64,000 nt of DNA, from NCBI RefSeq assembly GCF_017355405.1, contig NZ_CP061177.1, positions 806,001 through 870,000 of the forward strand, given 5' to 3'. Origin of the DNA: Roseomonas haemaphysalidis. GTDB lineage: Bacteria; Pseudomonadota; Alphaproteobacteria; Acetobacterales; Acetobacteraceae. This document shows, in pieces, positions 18,220 to 27,210 of the stretch. The notes below the pieces were generated by a model that saw only the letters and a program-made list of their open reading frames with translations, was not told where the DNA came from and made no database searches. Numbering within the stretch: the stretch's first letter is position 1; the number at the start of each line of letters is the position of its first letter. The position numbers and the translations under genes were made by a program.

Positions 18220-19230
18220 TCACACCATGAAGGCCCGGAAGCTGGTCCGCCCCGTGGCTTCGCGCAGCACGCCGGCCGCCACCAGCCGCTTGATGATCAG
18301 CAGCGCGCCCTGGGGCGTGGCGCCCAGCGCGGCGGCCAGCCCCGTCGCGGTCAGCACCGGCTGGCGCAGCGCGATCTCGGCCGCCTTGCCGGCCTGGCCA
18401 TGGCTGCGCTCCCGCGCCGCCAGGGCGGCGGCCCGGGTGGCGGCGGCATTGAGCCATTCCAGCTCCGCCAGCCCGCGCCGGGCGGCCTCGGCCACCGCCA
18501 GCAGAAACAGGGCGGGCCAGTCCGGGTGCAGCGGGTCGGGGCGGCGGCGGGGCGGCTGCGCGAAGCCGGCCCAGAAGGGCAGCGGCACGTGCGGCGCCCG
18601 GCCGCGCTGCCGCAGCACGGCGGCGGCCAGCAGCAGTGCCTGGGCGGCGGCGGGGCGGGCGGGCTCAGCTTCCCCGGCCTGGCGCATCCAGCCGGCGGCG
18701 GCCAGCGCCGCGGCCAGCAAGGCCGGTGCCCCGGCCAAAGGATCGAGCAGCGCCCCGCGCCAAGCCGCGAACGCCGGCGCAGCCACGCCGGCCACCGACG
18801 ATTCCGCGGGCCAGCGGGCGGCGCCCAGCGGGGCCAGTGCTGCGGAAAACGCGGCCGCCGAGGCGAAGGGGTCCACACGCCGCCGCAACGCGTCCACCAG
18901 CGGCAATGCCTGCTCGATCGCGGCATCGCCGGGTGCCTCGGCGTAAAGCGCCGCCTGCGCGGTGGCGGGCAGCGCGCTGTCCAGCCGGTCGCGCAGCAGC
19001 GCGGCGCTGGCCGAGCCGGTCAGCCGCGCTTCGCGCAGCGCCAGGTCGCGCGGGTCGATCCACAGGTCCTCCACCGCCAGCCAGCCGGCGCCCTCGGCCA
19101 GGGCCATGCGGGCCACCAGCCCCTCGCGCACCGCGCCGCCCGCCGCGCCGGCCAGGGCATCCAGGCGGGACAGCGCGTCTTCCGCCTCGGCCAGGGGGCG
19201 CAGCAAGGGGGCGGCCAGGGCAGGGTGCAT
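18220..19230 (-). CDS. DUF1612/helix-turn-helix family protein
   Basis: This 336-aa Ala-rich helical protein resembles the DUF1612 plus C-terminal HTH family common on rhizobial and Roseomonas replicons. Recognisable parts are LPFWAGFAQ near residue 220, the central AELEWLNAAATRA helix, and a C-terminal winged-helix-like region, ALRQPVLTATGLAAALG followed by TPQGALLIIKRLVAAGVL and ATGRTSFRAFMV. The function is not established; a DNA-binding role is inferred from the C-terminal domain. It lies alone between the pao operon and a small membrane protein gene. Confidence 0.6.
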   Translation of the reverse strand: MHPALAAPLLRPLAEAEDALSRLDALAGAAGGAVREGLVARMALAEGAGWLAVEDLWIDPRDLALREARLTGSASAALLRDRLDSALPATAQAALYAEAPGDAAIEQALPLVDALRRRVDPFASAAAFSAALAPLGAARWPAESSVAGVAAPAFAAWRGALLDPLAGAPALLAAALAAAGWMRQAGEAEPARPAAAQALLLAAAVLRQRGRAPHVPLPFWAGFAQPPRRRPDPLHPDWPALFLLAVAEAARRGLAELEWLNAAATRAAALAARERSHGQAGKAAEIALRQPVLTATGLAAALGATPQGALLIIKRLVAAGVLREATGRTSFRAFMV

Positions 19231-19321
19231 CGGCGGACTCCGGCAGGGTGGCCCATGACAGGGGTGGCGCGGCGCCGGCGCAAGCCTCGCCGCGCGGCAC
19301 GATCCGGCTTAGCCTTGGCGC

Positions 19322-19876
19322 ATGCCGCGCCCCGACACCAGCCGCTTCGCCACCCGCACCGAAGGCCATGCCACGGTGATCGAGATCCGTCCGGCCCGTC
19401 CGGATACCGCCTTTCTCGCCGCATCGGTGTTGCTGGGGGGGCTGTTCGGCCTGCCGGCACTGGCGGTGCTGCTGAACCCGGCCCGGCACGACGCATTGTC
19501 GCTGTCCGCCGCTGGCTGCGCCGTGCTGATCCTGCTGCTGGCAGGCTGGGCCCTTCGGCGCGCCCTGCGCGGGCGCCGGCCGGTGACGCTGCGGCTGGAC
19601 CCGGCCGGCCTTGCCGCGGGCGAGCAGCGCTGGGCCTGGCCGGCGCTGGCCGCCCGCACGGTGGAAGCGCCGCCCCCGGTGGTGGCGGTGGGCGGGGTGC
19701 ACGGGCTGGCGGCCACCATCGCCACCCGCCAGCGCGCCGCCGAGGCACGGGTGATGCAGCATTTCACCGATGGCATGCCCCCGGTGGTGCTGGCGGGCGG
19801 GCTGGACGCGGGCGTGGCGGAACGGCTGCTGCAGGCACTGGCCGTGGCGGAAACAACCGCGAGGTCGGGGGAATAG
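19322..19876 (+). CDS. Hypothetical membrane protein with two membrane segments
   Basis: The 184-aa protein has two adjacent hydrophobic segments at about residues 29-53 and 60-78, followed by a basic stretch and a cytoplasmic-type domain with a short beta-rich PH-like character (VTLRLDPAGLAAGEQRWAWPAL). No family is recognised. The ATG at 19322 is the first in frame. It is convergent with flgH and sits at the boundary between the metabolic region and the flagellar locus; a role in either cannot be told. Confidence 0.6.
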   Translation: MPRPDTSRFATRTEGHATVIEIRPARPDTAFLAASVLLGGLFGLPALAVLLNPARHDALSLSAAGCAVLILLLAGWALRRALRGRRPVTLRLDPAGLAAGEQRWAWPALAARTVEAPPPVVAVGGVHGLAATIATRQRAAEARVMQHFTDGMPPVVLAGGLDAGVAERLLQALAVAETTARSGE

Positions 19877-19930
19877 CTCCCCCGCGGCCCCTTGTTCCTT
19901 CCGATGCGGGCCACTGCGGACAGGTAGACG

Positions 19931-19947
19931 GGAGCCCGGGGGGCTCC
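19931..19947. terminator. Hairpin between the small membrane protein gene and flgH
   Basis: GGAGCCC at 19931-19937 pairs with GGGCTCC at 19941-19947 over a 3-nt loop, in the gap between two convergent genes. Confidence 0.4.
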
Positions 19948-19959
19948 TGCCCACGGCCC

Positions 19960-20700
19960 TCAATAAGGCAGCACGCGGTCCATGACCTGTTGCCCCCAGC
20001 GCGGCCGCTGCAGGTCCGACGAGGTGCCGCGCCCGCCATAGGAGATGCGTGCCTCGGCGATCTTCTCGGAAGCGATGCGGTTGTTGGGCCGGATGTCCTC
20101 CGGCCGGACCAGGCCGCGCAGCTGCAGCTCGCGCAGCTCGTCGTTGACGCGGATTTCCTGCGAACCCGCGATCTCCAGGTTGCCGCTGGCCAGCACGCGC
20201 ACCACGGTGGCCGCCACCTGCAGGCGGATCTTCTCGTTGCGCCGCACCTTGCCTTCGCCAACCGAGCTGCTGTTGGCGCCGACCGACAGCGCCGGGTCCA
20301 GCGCGCCGCCGAAGGCTTGGCTCAGAAAGCCTTGCAGGCCGAACAGGCCAGGCACCTTGACCCCCTGGGTGGAGGTGCGGTCCAGGTCGGTCTTGTTGTC
20401 GAACTGGGCGCTGTCGTCGATCTCGATCTCCACGGTCAGCAGGTCGCCCACCGTGCGGGCGCGCTGGTCGCGAAAGAAGGTGCGGCTGCCCGGGCGCCAC
20501 AGCGAGCCGGGGGCGGTCGGCCCGGTGCCTTCCAGCCGGGGGCGGAGCGCGACAGCAAGCGGGCTATCCGGCTCGCCCGCCGGCGGAATGCCGCCCAGCG
20601 CGCCGGGGGCGGAGATGGAGGGCGGCCGCTGGATGTGGCCCAGCGTGTCGCAGCCGGCCAGGGCCAGCAGGCCGAGCATGGCGAGGCGCGGGAGGATCAT
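19960..20700 (-). CDS. flgH: Flagellar L-ring protein
   Basis: FlgH forms the outer-membrane ring around the flagellar rod. The 246-aa protein is a lipoprotein: the leader MILPRLAMLGLLALAGC ends with a lipobox Cys at residue 17. Typical FlgH elements follow, namely RARTVGDLLTVEIEI, the LPNR-equivalent LASGNLEIAGSQEIRVNDELRELQLRG region near 180, and IRPNNRIASEKIAEARISYGGRG near the C terminus. It is the last gene of the motA-flgF-flgG-flgA-flgH unit, and it has its own copy of the TGCGAAAAA element 28 nt before its start, so it may also be transcribed separately. Confidence 0.95.
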   Translation of the reverse strand: MILPRLAMLGLLALAGCDTLGHIQRPPSISAPGALGGIPPAGEPDSPLAVALRPRLEGTGPTAPGSLWRPGSRTFFRDQRARTVGDLLTVEIEIDDSAQFDNKTDLDRTSTQGVKVPGLFGLQGFLSQAFGGALDPALSVGANSSSVGEGKVRRNEKIRLQVAATVVRVLASGNLEIAGSQEIRVNDELRELQLRGLVRPEDIRPNNRIASEKIAEARISYGGRGTSSDLQRPRWGQQVMDRVLPY

Positions 20701-20719
20701 GGGCTTCTGCCTTCGATTG

Positions 20720-20728
20720 TTTTTCGCA
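20720..20728 (-). promoter_or_regulatory. TGCGAAAAA element before flgH
   Basis: An exact copy of the recurrent flagellar element on the flgH strand, 28 nt from its ATG, in the 31-nt gap between flgA and flgH. The ribosome site GAAGG lies between element and start, which suits a promoter position. Confidence 0.6.
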
Positions 20729-20731
20729 TAA

Positions 20732-21181
20732 CTATGGCGTGCCGCGTACCTCGGCCGTGCCCTCAGCCACCACGGAAGCGCGCAGGGTGCGGCCGCTGCC
20801 GGGGTTGTGGACGCGGATTTCCTGCCCCTCGGCGCCGCTTTCCAGCGCCTTGCCCTGCAACTCCAGCGTCATGCCACCGGACTTCCAGAACACCCGCACC
20901 GGCTGGGTGGCGCGCACCAGCGCGCGCTCGCCGATGTCGCGCAGCGGGATGGCGGCGCCGGCGCGGATGCGGCGCTTGACCTCCTGCCCCACGATGTCCT
21001 GCGCCGTCTCGATGAAGGCGGGGTTGTCGCGGCGGGGCTCGGCCGGGTCGATGTCCTGCGGCCGCAGCAGGTCGCCCGGCTGCAGGTCGCGCGTGGCGTG
21101 CCACACCTCGCGCGAATCCGCGGGCGGGATGTGACACAGCGAGGCGACCAGCAGAGCGGCGCCGATGGGGAGGGAGCGCAT
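20732..21181 (-). CDS. flgA: Flagellar P-ring assembly chaperone, short form
   Basis: FlgA is a periplasmic chaperone for P-ring assembly by FlgI. The 149-aa protein has a signal peptide (about residues 1-23), then a SAF-type domain, TRDLQPGDLLRPQDIDPAEP, VGQEVKRRIRAGAAIPLRDIGE, and a C-terminal beta domain ending IRVHNPGSGRTLRASVVAEGTAEV. It is shorter than enteric FlgA because the N-terminal domain is missing, which is usual in alphaproteobacteria. Context between flgG and flgH supports the call. Confidence 0.88.
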   Translation of the reverse strand: MRSLPIGAALLVASLCHIPPADSREVWHATRDLQPGDLLRPQDIDPAEPRRDNPAFIETAQDIVGQEVKRRIRAGAAIPLRDIGERALVRATQPVRVFWKSGGMTLELQGKALESGAEGQEIRVHNPGSGRTLRASVVAEGTAEVRGTP

Positions 21182-21198
21182 GGTCGGGAACCTTCCGG

Positions 21199-21981
21199 TC
21201 AGCGGATGTTGTTGGCGGTCTGCATCATCTGGTCGCTGGCCTCGATGACCTTGGAGTTCATCTCGTAGGCCCGCTGCGCCTGGATCAGCTGCGTGATTTC
21301 CTGCACCACGTTGACGTTGGAGGCTTCCAGGTAGCTTTGCCGCAGCTTGCCGTAGCCGACATCCGACGGCAGGCCACGGTTGGGCTGGCCGGAGGCCTCG
21401 GTTTCCGTGAACTTGTTGCCACCCGTCGCTTCCAGCCCCGCCTCGTTGGCGAAGAGGTACAGCGCGATGCGCCCGGCGTTCTGCTGCCGGCCATTGGCTT
21501 CCGTGACGATCACCTCGCCCGCCTGGTTGATCGTGACGTCCTTGGCATCCACGGGCACGTTGATGTTGGGCTCCAGCGGATAGCCTTCCGTGGTGACGAG
21601 CTGCCCCTCGGGCGACAGCTTGAAGGAGCCGTCACGCGTATAGGCGACGGTGCCGTCCGGCAGAGTGATGCCGAAGTAGCCGCGGCCTTCCAGCGCCAGG
21701 TCGTACTTGTTGCCCGTCTCGGTCAGCGTGCCCTGGGTGGTGATGCGGTTGACCGCCGAGCCGCGCGTGCCGAGGCCGATCTGCGTGCCCACCGGCAGCA
21801 CCGTGCCCGCCTCGGAGGAGGAGGAGCCGACGCGCTCGGAGGACTGGTAGATCAGGTCCTGGAACTCCGCCTTGCGGCGCGAGAAGGCGGTGGTCGAGAC
21901 GTTGGCGATGTTGTTGGCGATGACCTCGACATTGGTCTGCTGGGCCTGCATGCCGGTGGCGGCGATACTCATGGCGCGCAT
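21199..21981 (-). CDS. flgG: Flagellar distal rod protein
   Basis: FlgG builds the distal rod. The 260-aa protein has the N-terminal rod/hook helix with the ANNIANVSTTAFSRRKAEFQD signature and the C-terminal EASNVNVVQEITQLIQAQRAYEMNSK motif, with a beta domain between. Both ends assemble by coiled-coil packing in the axial structure and it is exported without a signal peptide. It follows flgF by 22 nt. The length is normal for FlgG. Confidence 0.97.
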   Translation of the reverse strand: MRAMSIAATGMQAQQTNVEVIANNIANVSTTAFSRRKAEFQDLIYQSSERVGSSSSEAGTVLPVGTQIGLGTRGSAVNRITTQGTLTETGNKYDLALEGRGYFGITLPDGTVAYTRDGSFKLSPEGQLVTTEGYPLEPNINVPVDAKDVTINQAGEVIVTEANGRQQNAGRIALYLFANEAGLEATGGNKFTETEASGQPNRGLPSDVGYGKLRQSYLEASNVNVVQEITQLIQAQRAYEMNSKVIEASDQMMQTANNIR

Positions 21982-22003
21982 GATAGGTTCTCCTGTTTCT
22001 GGC

Positions 22004-22759
22004 TCAGTTGGGGCGCCCGAGCGCCTCGATCATCTTGCGGATTCGGCTGTCGTCGTCTGCGACGATGCGCTGCACGTTGTCGTAGGCACGCTGCAGCGCG
22101 GACAGGTTGGCGATCTCGGCGATCGGCTGCACGCCGGAGGATTCCAGCGCCCCTTGCACCAGCCGCACGTCGCGCGCGCCCGGCTCCACCGGGCGAAGGT
22201 CGGCGGGCGGGATCTCCATCAGCCCGTCGCCGCCCTTGCGGATGGCCCGCATGTCGCCGGCGCGGAACAGCCCGATGCGGCCCACCTGCTCGGCACGGCC
22301 CTCGCTGCTGGCCAGGATGGTGCCGTCGGCGCGGATCTCCAGGCTGCTGAAGCGTTCCGGCAACAGGATGCGGGCGCCGCCCTCGTCCAGCACGGGGCGT
22401 CCGCTGCTGTCGGACAGCGTGCCATCGGGCGCGATCTTCAGCCGGCCATCGCGCGTGTAGCCGCGCCCGGCGTTGCCCGGGCGGTCCACGGCCAGAAAGG
22501 CCTCGCCATCCACCGCCACGTCCAGCGGATTGCCGGTGGAGGCGATGCTGCCGGCGCGCTGATCCACGTAGGTCGCGCGGTCCTGCACAAAGGCCACCTC
22601 GCGCCCCGGCACCGCCAGGCGCGACACGTGCGATTGAAACAGCGTGCGGTCGCCGCGATAGGCCGTGGTGCTGGCGTTGGCGACGTTGTTGGCCACCACG
22701 TCCAGCTGCGCGCGCAGCGCCATCTGGCCGGACAGGCCGACCATGCTGGGCCCTTCCAT
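22004..22759 (-). CDS. flgF: Flagellar proximal rod protein
   Basis: FlgF is a proximal rod subunit. The 251-aa protein opens MEGPSMVGLSGQMALRAQLDVVANNVANASTTAYRG, the rod signature, and ends VALESSGVQ-like GALESSGVQPIAEIANLSALQRAYDNVQRIV. It is more divergent than flgG, as usual. The start follows the stop of the 808-aa gene by only 3 nt, so the genes are coupled. A second ATG at codon 6 is possible. Confidence 0.93.
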   Translation of the reverse strand: MEGPSMVGLSGQMALRAQLDVVANNVANASTTAYRGDRTLFQSHVSRLAVPGREVAFVQDRATYVDQRAGSIASTGNPLDVAVDGEAFLAVDRPGNAGRGYTRDGRLKIAPDGTLSDSSGRPVLDEGGARILLPERFSSLEIRADGTILASSEGRAEQVGRIGLFRAGDMRAIRKGGDGLMEIPPADLRPVEPGARDVRLVQGALESSGVQPIAEIANLSALQRAYDNVQRIVADDDSRIRKMIEALGRPN

Positions 22760-22762
22760 GGG

Positions 22763-25189
22763 TCAGGTCCCCCCGACCGGCGGCAAGAGCGCCTCAATCT
22801 GCTTGCTGCGCTCGATGGCGTTGCGCACGTTGGCAATGCCGTTGCCCGGTGCCGCCGGCGTTTCGGTCAGCTGCAGCAGCGCGGCGGTGGATGCTTCCGG
22901 CGCCAGCAACTCGGGCGCCACGCCGGGGCGCTCGCGCGCCAGGGCGCTGGCATTGGCCAGCCGCGCCGTGGCTTCCGCCCGCGCGGGTGCCGGCAGGTCG
23001 GCATCGCGCAGCAGGGCACCATAGGCGGTGCCGGCGGCGCGCCAGGCGCGCCCTTCGAACAGCAGCTCGGCGCGGCGGGACAGGTCGGCGGTGCCCCGCA
23101 GCGGTTCCAGCTGGGCGGCGGCCTCTTCCTTGCGGCCGAGCCGGGCATAGGCCTCGGCGCTGGCGCGGCGGGTGTGCTCGTCCGGCGGCAGGCCGGCCAG
23201 CAGCGCCAGGGCGCGGCGTGGGTCGCCCTGCGCCGCCAGCGCCTCGGCGCGCGCCAGCAGCAGTACGGCGGCGGGCGCGCGGGCGCTGGCCGGGCTGACC
23301 TGCTGGCCGAGGTCGCGCGCCGCATCCGCCAGCCCCTGCTGCAGCAGCAGGCGCATGGCGGCCAGGCGGATGTCGTCGCCGCGCTCGCCCGGGGTGGCGT
23401 AGCCCTCGTACTGCCAGAACAGGCCGAGCTTCTCGTCGGCCGGCAGCGGCTGGTCCTCGGCCAGCAGGCGGCGCAGGGCACCGGCGGCCAGCACGGCGCC
23501 GCGGCTTTCCACCCGCCGGGCGGAAGCCTGGCTCGCCCCGTCGGCCACCGCCAGCGCCTGCGCCAGCGCCCCCTGGTCCAGCAGGCGGGTGGCATAGGCG
23601 ACCGCCGCCTCCTCGCCCACCGTGTCGTGGCGGTAGGTGCGCAGGAGGTCGTTGATCTGCGCCTCGGCACGCCGCCCCTCGGCGCCGGGGCGGCCGAGGT
23701 TGACGGCGGCCAGCCGGGCGCGGGCGAAGATCTCCGGCAGCGTGCGGCCGGGGCCGCGCGCGGCCTGCTCCAGGTACTGCGCCTCGTCCGCGCGGTTGCC
23801 TTCCTGGCGGGCCAGCCGGGCGTATTGCCAGTTGCGCGCGGCGGCCTGCGCGGGCGTCAGCCCCGTGGCCGGGCGGATGGCGCCGAGCAGCGTGCGCAGC
23901 GTGGCGGGGTCGTTCTCCACCGCGTCCGCCAGGCGCTGCACGAAGGCCAGCCGCAATGGCTGAGGAATGTCGCGCAGCGCGGCGCGGGCGCGGGGCGCCA
24001 GCGCCGCCAGCATGGCGCTGTCGCCCGAGGCGGCGGCGGCCAGGGCGCGCCACAGGGGCAGGTCCTCCCGCGCGCAATCCGGCGTTTCCGCCAGCAGGGT
24101 GGAGCCGGGGGCGATGGGCCGGCCCAGCAGCAGGCGGGCGATGTCGCGCACGCGGTCCAGGCGCTCGCGCAGCGCGCCGGCGGGCAGTTCCGCCTGTGGC
24201 GCGTTCAGCACGTCCAGCGCTTCCCGGCTCAGCTCATGGCCGGCATAGAATTCGGCCAGGTCCGCCGCTTCCGCCGCACCCTGGTCGGATCGGGCCAGGG
24301 CGGTGCGCAGCGCCGGCAGCCGCTCGGCAAAGGCGTCGTCGCCCCGCCAGCCTTGCAGCGAGAAGGGCGCCGGGCAGGACGGGCGTTGTGCCACCGGAAC
24401 TGGCGCCGGCACCGGCTCGGGCCCTGCCGCCGGGGCAGCGGGCTGGGGCGCCGCGGTGGCGGCCGGCAGCGGCGGCAGGGTGTCGGCCGGGCGCAGGCCG
24501 TTCAACACGGCCAGCTTGGCCAGCACCGCCTCGCGCAGGCCGGTCAGCTCGCCGGCCGGCGGCGGTGGCGCGGCGGGTGGCGGCGGGGCGGGGCGGCTGG
24601 CCAGGGCGGCGGCGTCATCCGCCGCCGGCGCGGCGGGATGCGGCGCGGGGACGGCGGCGGGGACGGGGGCGGGGGCGGGCGCCCCCCCCTGGGCCGCCTG
24701 CAGCATGAGTCGCGCCTGCTCGGGCTGCAGCAGACCGAGCTTCACGGCATCGTCCAGCGTGCGGCGCTGCGCCACTTCGCGGGTGGGCGGGGCCGGCGGC
24801 GCGGCGGGGCCGCGCAGGTCCACGTACAGCATGCCGCCGAAGGCCCCGGCCTCGGCCACCGCATCGGCGCTGGCGCGCAGCAGCAGCACCGTCTCGCCCG
24901 CCTCCTGCCGCGGCTCAATGGCGGACAGCTCGGCCAAACGGCGGATGCCGGAAAGGTCGAAGCCATATTGCCCGCGCAGCCGCAGCTCGACGCCGCCGGC
25001 TACCTTGCGCAGGCTGTAGCCGGGCACCTGTCCGAGATGCAGCACCACGCGGCCGCGGTCGGCATGCTGGCCGGTGCGCACGCGCACCGCGGCGGCCTCG
25101 GCGGCCGGCTGCGCCAGGGCGGGCAGGCCCAGCAGCAGCGGCGTCAGCAGCGTGGTGGCGAGCAGCGTGGCGCGGCGCACGGGGCTCAC
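22763..25189 (-). CDS. Large periplasmic repeat protein between motA and flgF
   Basis: The 808-aa protein has a signal peptide (about residues 1-27), a beta-rich AMIN-like domain at about 30-125 (VRVRTGQHADRGRVVLHLG, GGMLYVDLRGP), an Ala/Pro-rich linker at about 130-270 and a long Ala-rich alpha-helical repeat region at about 300-790 of TPR/HEAT character. The start is GTG at 25189, overlapping the motA stop, and the end lies 3 nt before flgF, so it is translated within the motility operon. No precise family is recognised. A cell-wall-anchoring or motor-scaffold role is inference from its export, domain layout and position. Confidence 0.8.
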   Translation of the reverse strand: MSPVRRATLLATTLLTPLLLGLPALAQPAAEAAAVRVRTGQHADRGRVVLHLGQVPGYSLRKVAGGVELRLRGQYGFDLSGIRRLAELSAIEPRQEAGETVLLLRASADAVAEAGAFGGMLYVDLRGPAAPPAPPTREVAQRRTLDDAVKLGLLQPEQARLMLQAAQGGAPAPAPVPAAVPAPHPAAPAADDAAALASRPAPPPPAAPPPPAGELTGLREAVLAKLAVLNGLRPADTLPPLPAATAAPQPAAPAAGPEPVPAPVPVAQRPSCPAPFSLQGWRGDDAFAERLPALRTALARSDQGAAEAADLAEFYAGHELSREALDVLNAPQAELPAGALRERLDRVRDIARLLLGRPIAPGSTLLAETPDCAREDLPLWRALAAAASGDSAMLAALAPRARAALRDIPQPLRLAFVQRLADAVENDPATLRTLLGAIRPATGLTPAQAAARNWQYARLARQEGNRADEAQYLEQAARGPGRTLPEIFARARLAAVNLGRPGAEGRRAEAQINDLLRTYRHDTVGEEAAVAYATRLLDQGALAQALAVADGASQASARRVESRGAVLAAGALRRLLAEDQPLPADEKLGLFWQYEGYATPGERGDDIRLAAMRLLLQQGLADAARDLGQQVSPASARAPAAVLLLARAEALAAQGDPRRALALLAGLPPDEHTRRASAEAYARLGRKEEAAAQLEPLRGTADLSRRAELLFEGRAWRAAGTAYGALLRDADLPAPARAEATARLANASALARERPGVAPELLAPEASTAALLQLTETPAAPGNGIANVRNAIERSKQIEALLPPVGGT

Positions 25190-26079
25190 TCCCCGCCGCC
25201 GGCGGATTCAGTGGAAGCGCGGCCGGCATCGCGCAGCTGCTCCTCCATCTGGTCGAAGGAGGGCTGCAGCTTGGTCGGCACCGATTGGCGCCCGACCTCG
25301 ACGCAGATCTGCGGCGACAGATTCTGCAGGTAGGAGGTGATCACGGCGCGCGCCACGTCCAGCATCTTGCGCTCCTCCTCGACGATGCCCTTGAGCCGCG
25401 CCGCCATGGGGCCCACCAGCCCGTAGGACAGGAACACGCCCAGAAAGGTACCGACCAGCGCGGAGCCGATCATGTGTCCCAGCACCTCGGGACTTTCCGA
25501 GATGGCGCCAAGCGCCTTGATGATTCCGAGCACGGCGGCGACGATGCCCAGCGCGGGAAAGGCATCGGCCACCGTTTGCAGCACCTTGGCGGGCTTGACG
25601 TTCTCGGCCGAGCGTTTCTCGGTGGTCGCCTCCATCATCTCGCCCACCAGGTGCGGGTCCTTGTTGTTGAGCGTGATGGTGCGCATGGTGTCGCACACCA
25701 GCCCGCTGACCGCCGCATCCTTCACGATGCGCGGGTAGCGCGAGAAGATCGGCGAGGTTTCGGGCTTCTCGATGTGCTTTTCCAGCTTGGCGGCACCCTC
25801 CTTCTGGTGCGTGCGCAGCAGCAGGTAGAGCAGGCTCAGCAGGTCGCTGTAGTCGGTCCGCTTCCAGCGGGACCCCTTGAACACGGTGCCGAGCGACTTC
25901 ATCACCTTGCCGACGGTGGCGCCGTCATTGGCGATGAACATGGTCATCACGCCCGAGCCGCCGATGATGATCAGCTCCGGCCCGACGGCGCCGAGGATGA
26001 CGCCGAGCTTGCCGCCGGCGATGAGGTAGCCGCCAAAGATGGCGACGAAGACTCCGACAATTCCGGCGATCTGGATCAT
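25186..26079 (-). CDS. motA: Flagellar motor stator protein MotA
   Basis: MotA is the membrane half of the proton-driven stator. The 297-aa protein has two N-terminal membrane segments (about 1-20 and 32-52: IAGIVGVFVAIFGGYLIAG, LIIIGGSGVMTMFIA), a cytoplasmic loop with the rotor-contact region YPRIVKDAAVSGLVCDTMR near 120, and two later segments including ALGIVAAVLGIIKALG with the conserved Pro before it. The ATG at 26079 starts the first segment. Its partner motB lies more than 10 kb away at 36953. The element copies at 26145-26179 precede it. Confidence 0.96.
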   Translation of the reverse strand: MIQIAGIVGVFVAIFGGYLIAGGKLGVILGAVGPELIIIGGSGVMTMFIANDGATVGKVMKSLGTVFKGSRWKRTDYSDLLSLLYLLLRTHQKEGAAKLEKHIEKPETSPIFSRYPRIVKDAAVSGLVCDTMRTITLNNKDPHLVGEMMEATTEKRSAENVKPAKVLQTVADAFPALGIVAAVLGIIKALGAISESPEVLGHMIGSALVGTFLGVFLSYGLVGPMAARLKGIVEEERKMLDVARAVITSYLQNLSPQICVEVGRQSVPTKLQPSFDQMEEQLRDAGRASTESAGGGE

Positions 26080-26144
26080 CGATGCGGTGGCCTTGCGCTG
26101 TGGTGCGGGACTTCCCGGGGGAAGCGGTCGCGAAGCCCATACCA

Positions 26145-26179
26145 TTTCGCATTGCCGTCTGCTACAAACATTTTTCGCA
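26145..26179 (-). promoter_or_regulatory. Two TGCGAAA elements before motA
   Basis: An exact TGCGAAAAA at 26179-26171 and a shorter TGCGAAA at 26151-26145, both on the motA strand, lie 100 and 72 nt before the motA start. The first one also lies just ahead of the divergent transglycosylase gene but points away from it. Confidence 0.6.
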
Positions 26180-26202
26180 TAACCATGCCCGGAACCCTTG
26201 CC

Positions 26203-27210
26203 ATGCCCACCCCGGTCACTTTGCAGGATGGCCTGCGCCGCGCGTCTGGCCTGATGGACAGCCTGCCGCAGAACGAGATCATGGGTCGCTACAACGTGCC
26301 CGCGCCGGTGCACCGCGCGTTGCGCGGCGCGGCCGAGCGCACAGGCGTTGGCTTCGAGGTGCTGGCGGCCAAGGCGGCGATCGAAAGCGGCTTCCAGCCG
26401 GCGGCGCAGGCCGGCACCTCCTCGGCGCGCGGGCTGTTCCAGTTCATCGACCAGACCTGGCTGTCCGTGGTGCAGCAGCATGGCGCGGCGCACGGGCTGG
26501 CGGAGGAGGCGGCGCAGATCACCCGCGGCGCCGGCGGGCGGCTCGGCCTGTCGGACCCGGCGATGCGCGAGCGCATTCTGGCACTGCGCGACAACCCGGA
26601 AATCTCCGCCCGCATGGGCGCCGAGCACCTGAAGGATATTTCCGACCGGCTGGCCACCACCACCGGCAGCCGGCCCGATGTCGGCGGGCTGTATCTGGGG
26701 CATTTCCTCGGCACCGCCGGGGCCGGCAAGCTGTTGCGCGCGGCGGCCGAGGACCCGGGGCAATCCGCCGCCGCGCTGCTGCCCGAGGCCGCGCGCGCCA
26801 ATGCCACGTTGTTTCGCGGTGCCGATGGCAAGCCGCTGTCGGCGGCGCAGTTCATCGACAACATCCGTGGCAAGGTCAGCAAGGTCTATGACCAGCTGGG
26901 CCTGCAGGCACCGACCGGGCCGGTGGCGTTCGGCCCTGTCGGCGCGGAAGCCAAGCCGGGCGAGGCGATCGCGAGCAGCGAGCCGTTCTGGTGGGGCAGC
27001 GGCGCCCCGGCGCGGGTGGCGCATGCGCCGGAGCGGATGATGGCCTCGGCACTGGTCGAGGTGTTCAACCGCATGGGGCGGGGCCAGGCGGCGCAGGACG
27101 CCGGCGCGGGCGATGGCAACGCGATGCCGGCGCCGTTGCTGGAAGCCTTGCGCGAGCCGGGCCTGCCGCCTGCGGCCCAGGCCGCGCGGCAGGCCTATGG
27201 CGGCGCGTGA
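26203..27210 (+). CDS. Flagellar lytic transglycosylase (SltF-like)
   Basis: The 335-aa protein has an SLT domain from about residue 35: catalytic Glu in AAIESGFQP near 53, then SSARGLFQFIDQTWL, and YLGHFLGTAGAGKLL near 165. Such enzymes open peptidoglycan for the growing rod. The gene is divergent from motA; a separate rod-scaffold flgJ at 51303 lacks a muramidase domain, the same split known in Rhodobacter (FlgJ plus SltF). No signal peptide is visible, so export may use the flagellar secretion system or a non-classical route. An in-frame ATG at 26185 would add six residues; GGAA before 26203 favours the latter. Confidence 0.8.
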   Translation: MPTPVTLQDGLRRASGLMDSLPQNEIMGRYNVPAPVHRALRGAAERTGVGFEVLAAKAAIESGFQPAAQAGTSSARGLFQFIDQTWLSVVQQHGAAHGLAEEAAQITRGAGGRLGLSDPAMRERILALRDNPEISARMGAEHLKDISDRLATTTGSRPDVGGLYLGHFLGTAGAGKLLRAAAEDPGQSAAALLPEAARANATLFRGADGKPLSAAQFIDNIRGKVSKVYDQLGLQAPTGPVAFGPVGAEAKPGEAIASSEPFWWGSGAPARVAHAPERMMASALVEVFNRMGRGQAAQDAGAGDGNAMPAPLLEALREPGLPPAAQAARQAYGGA

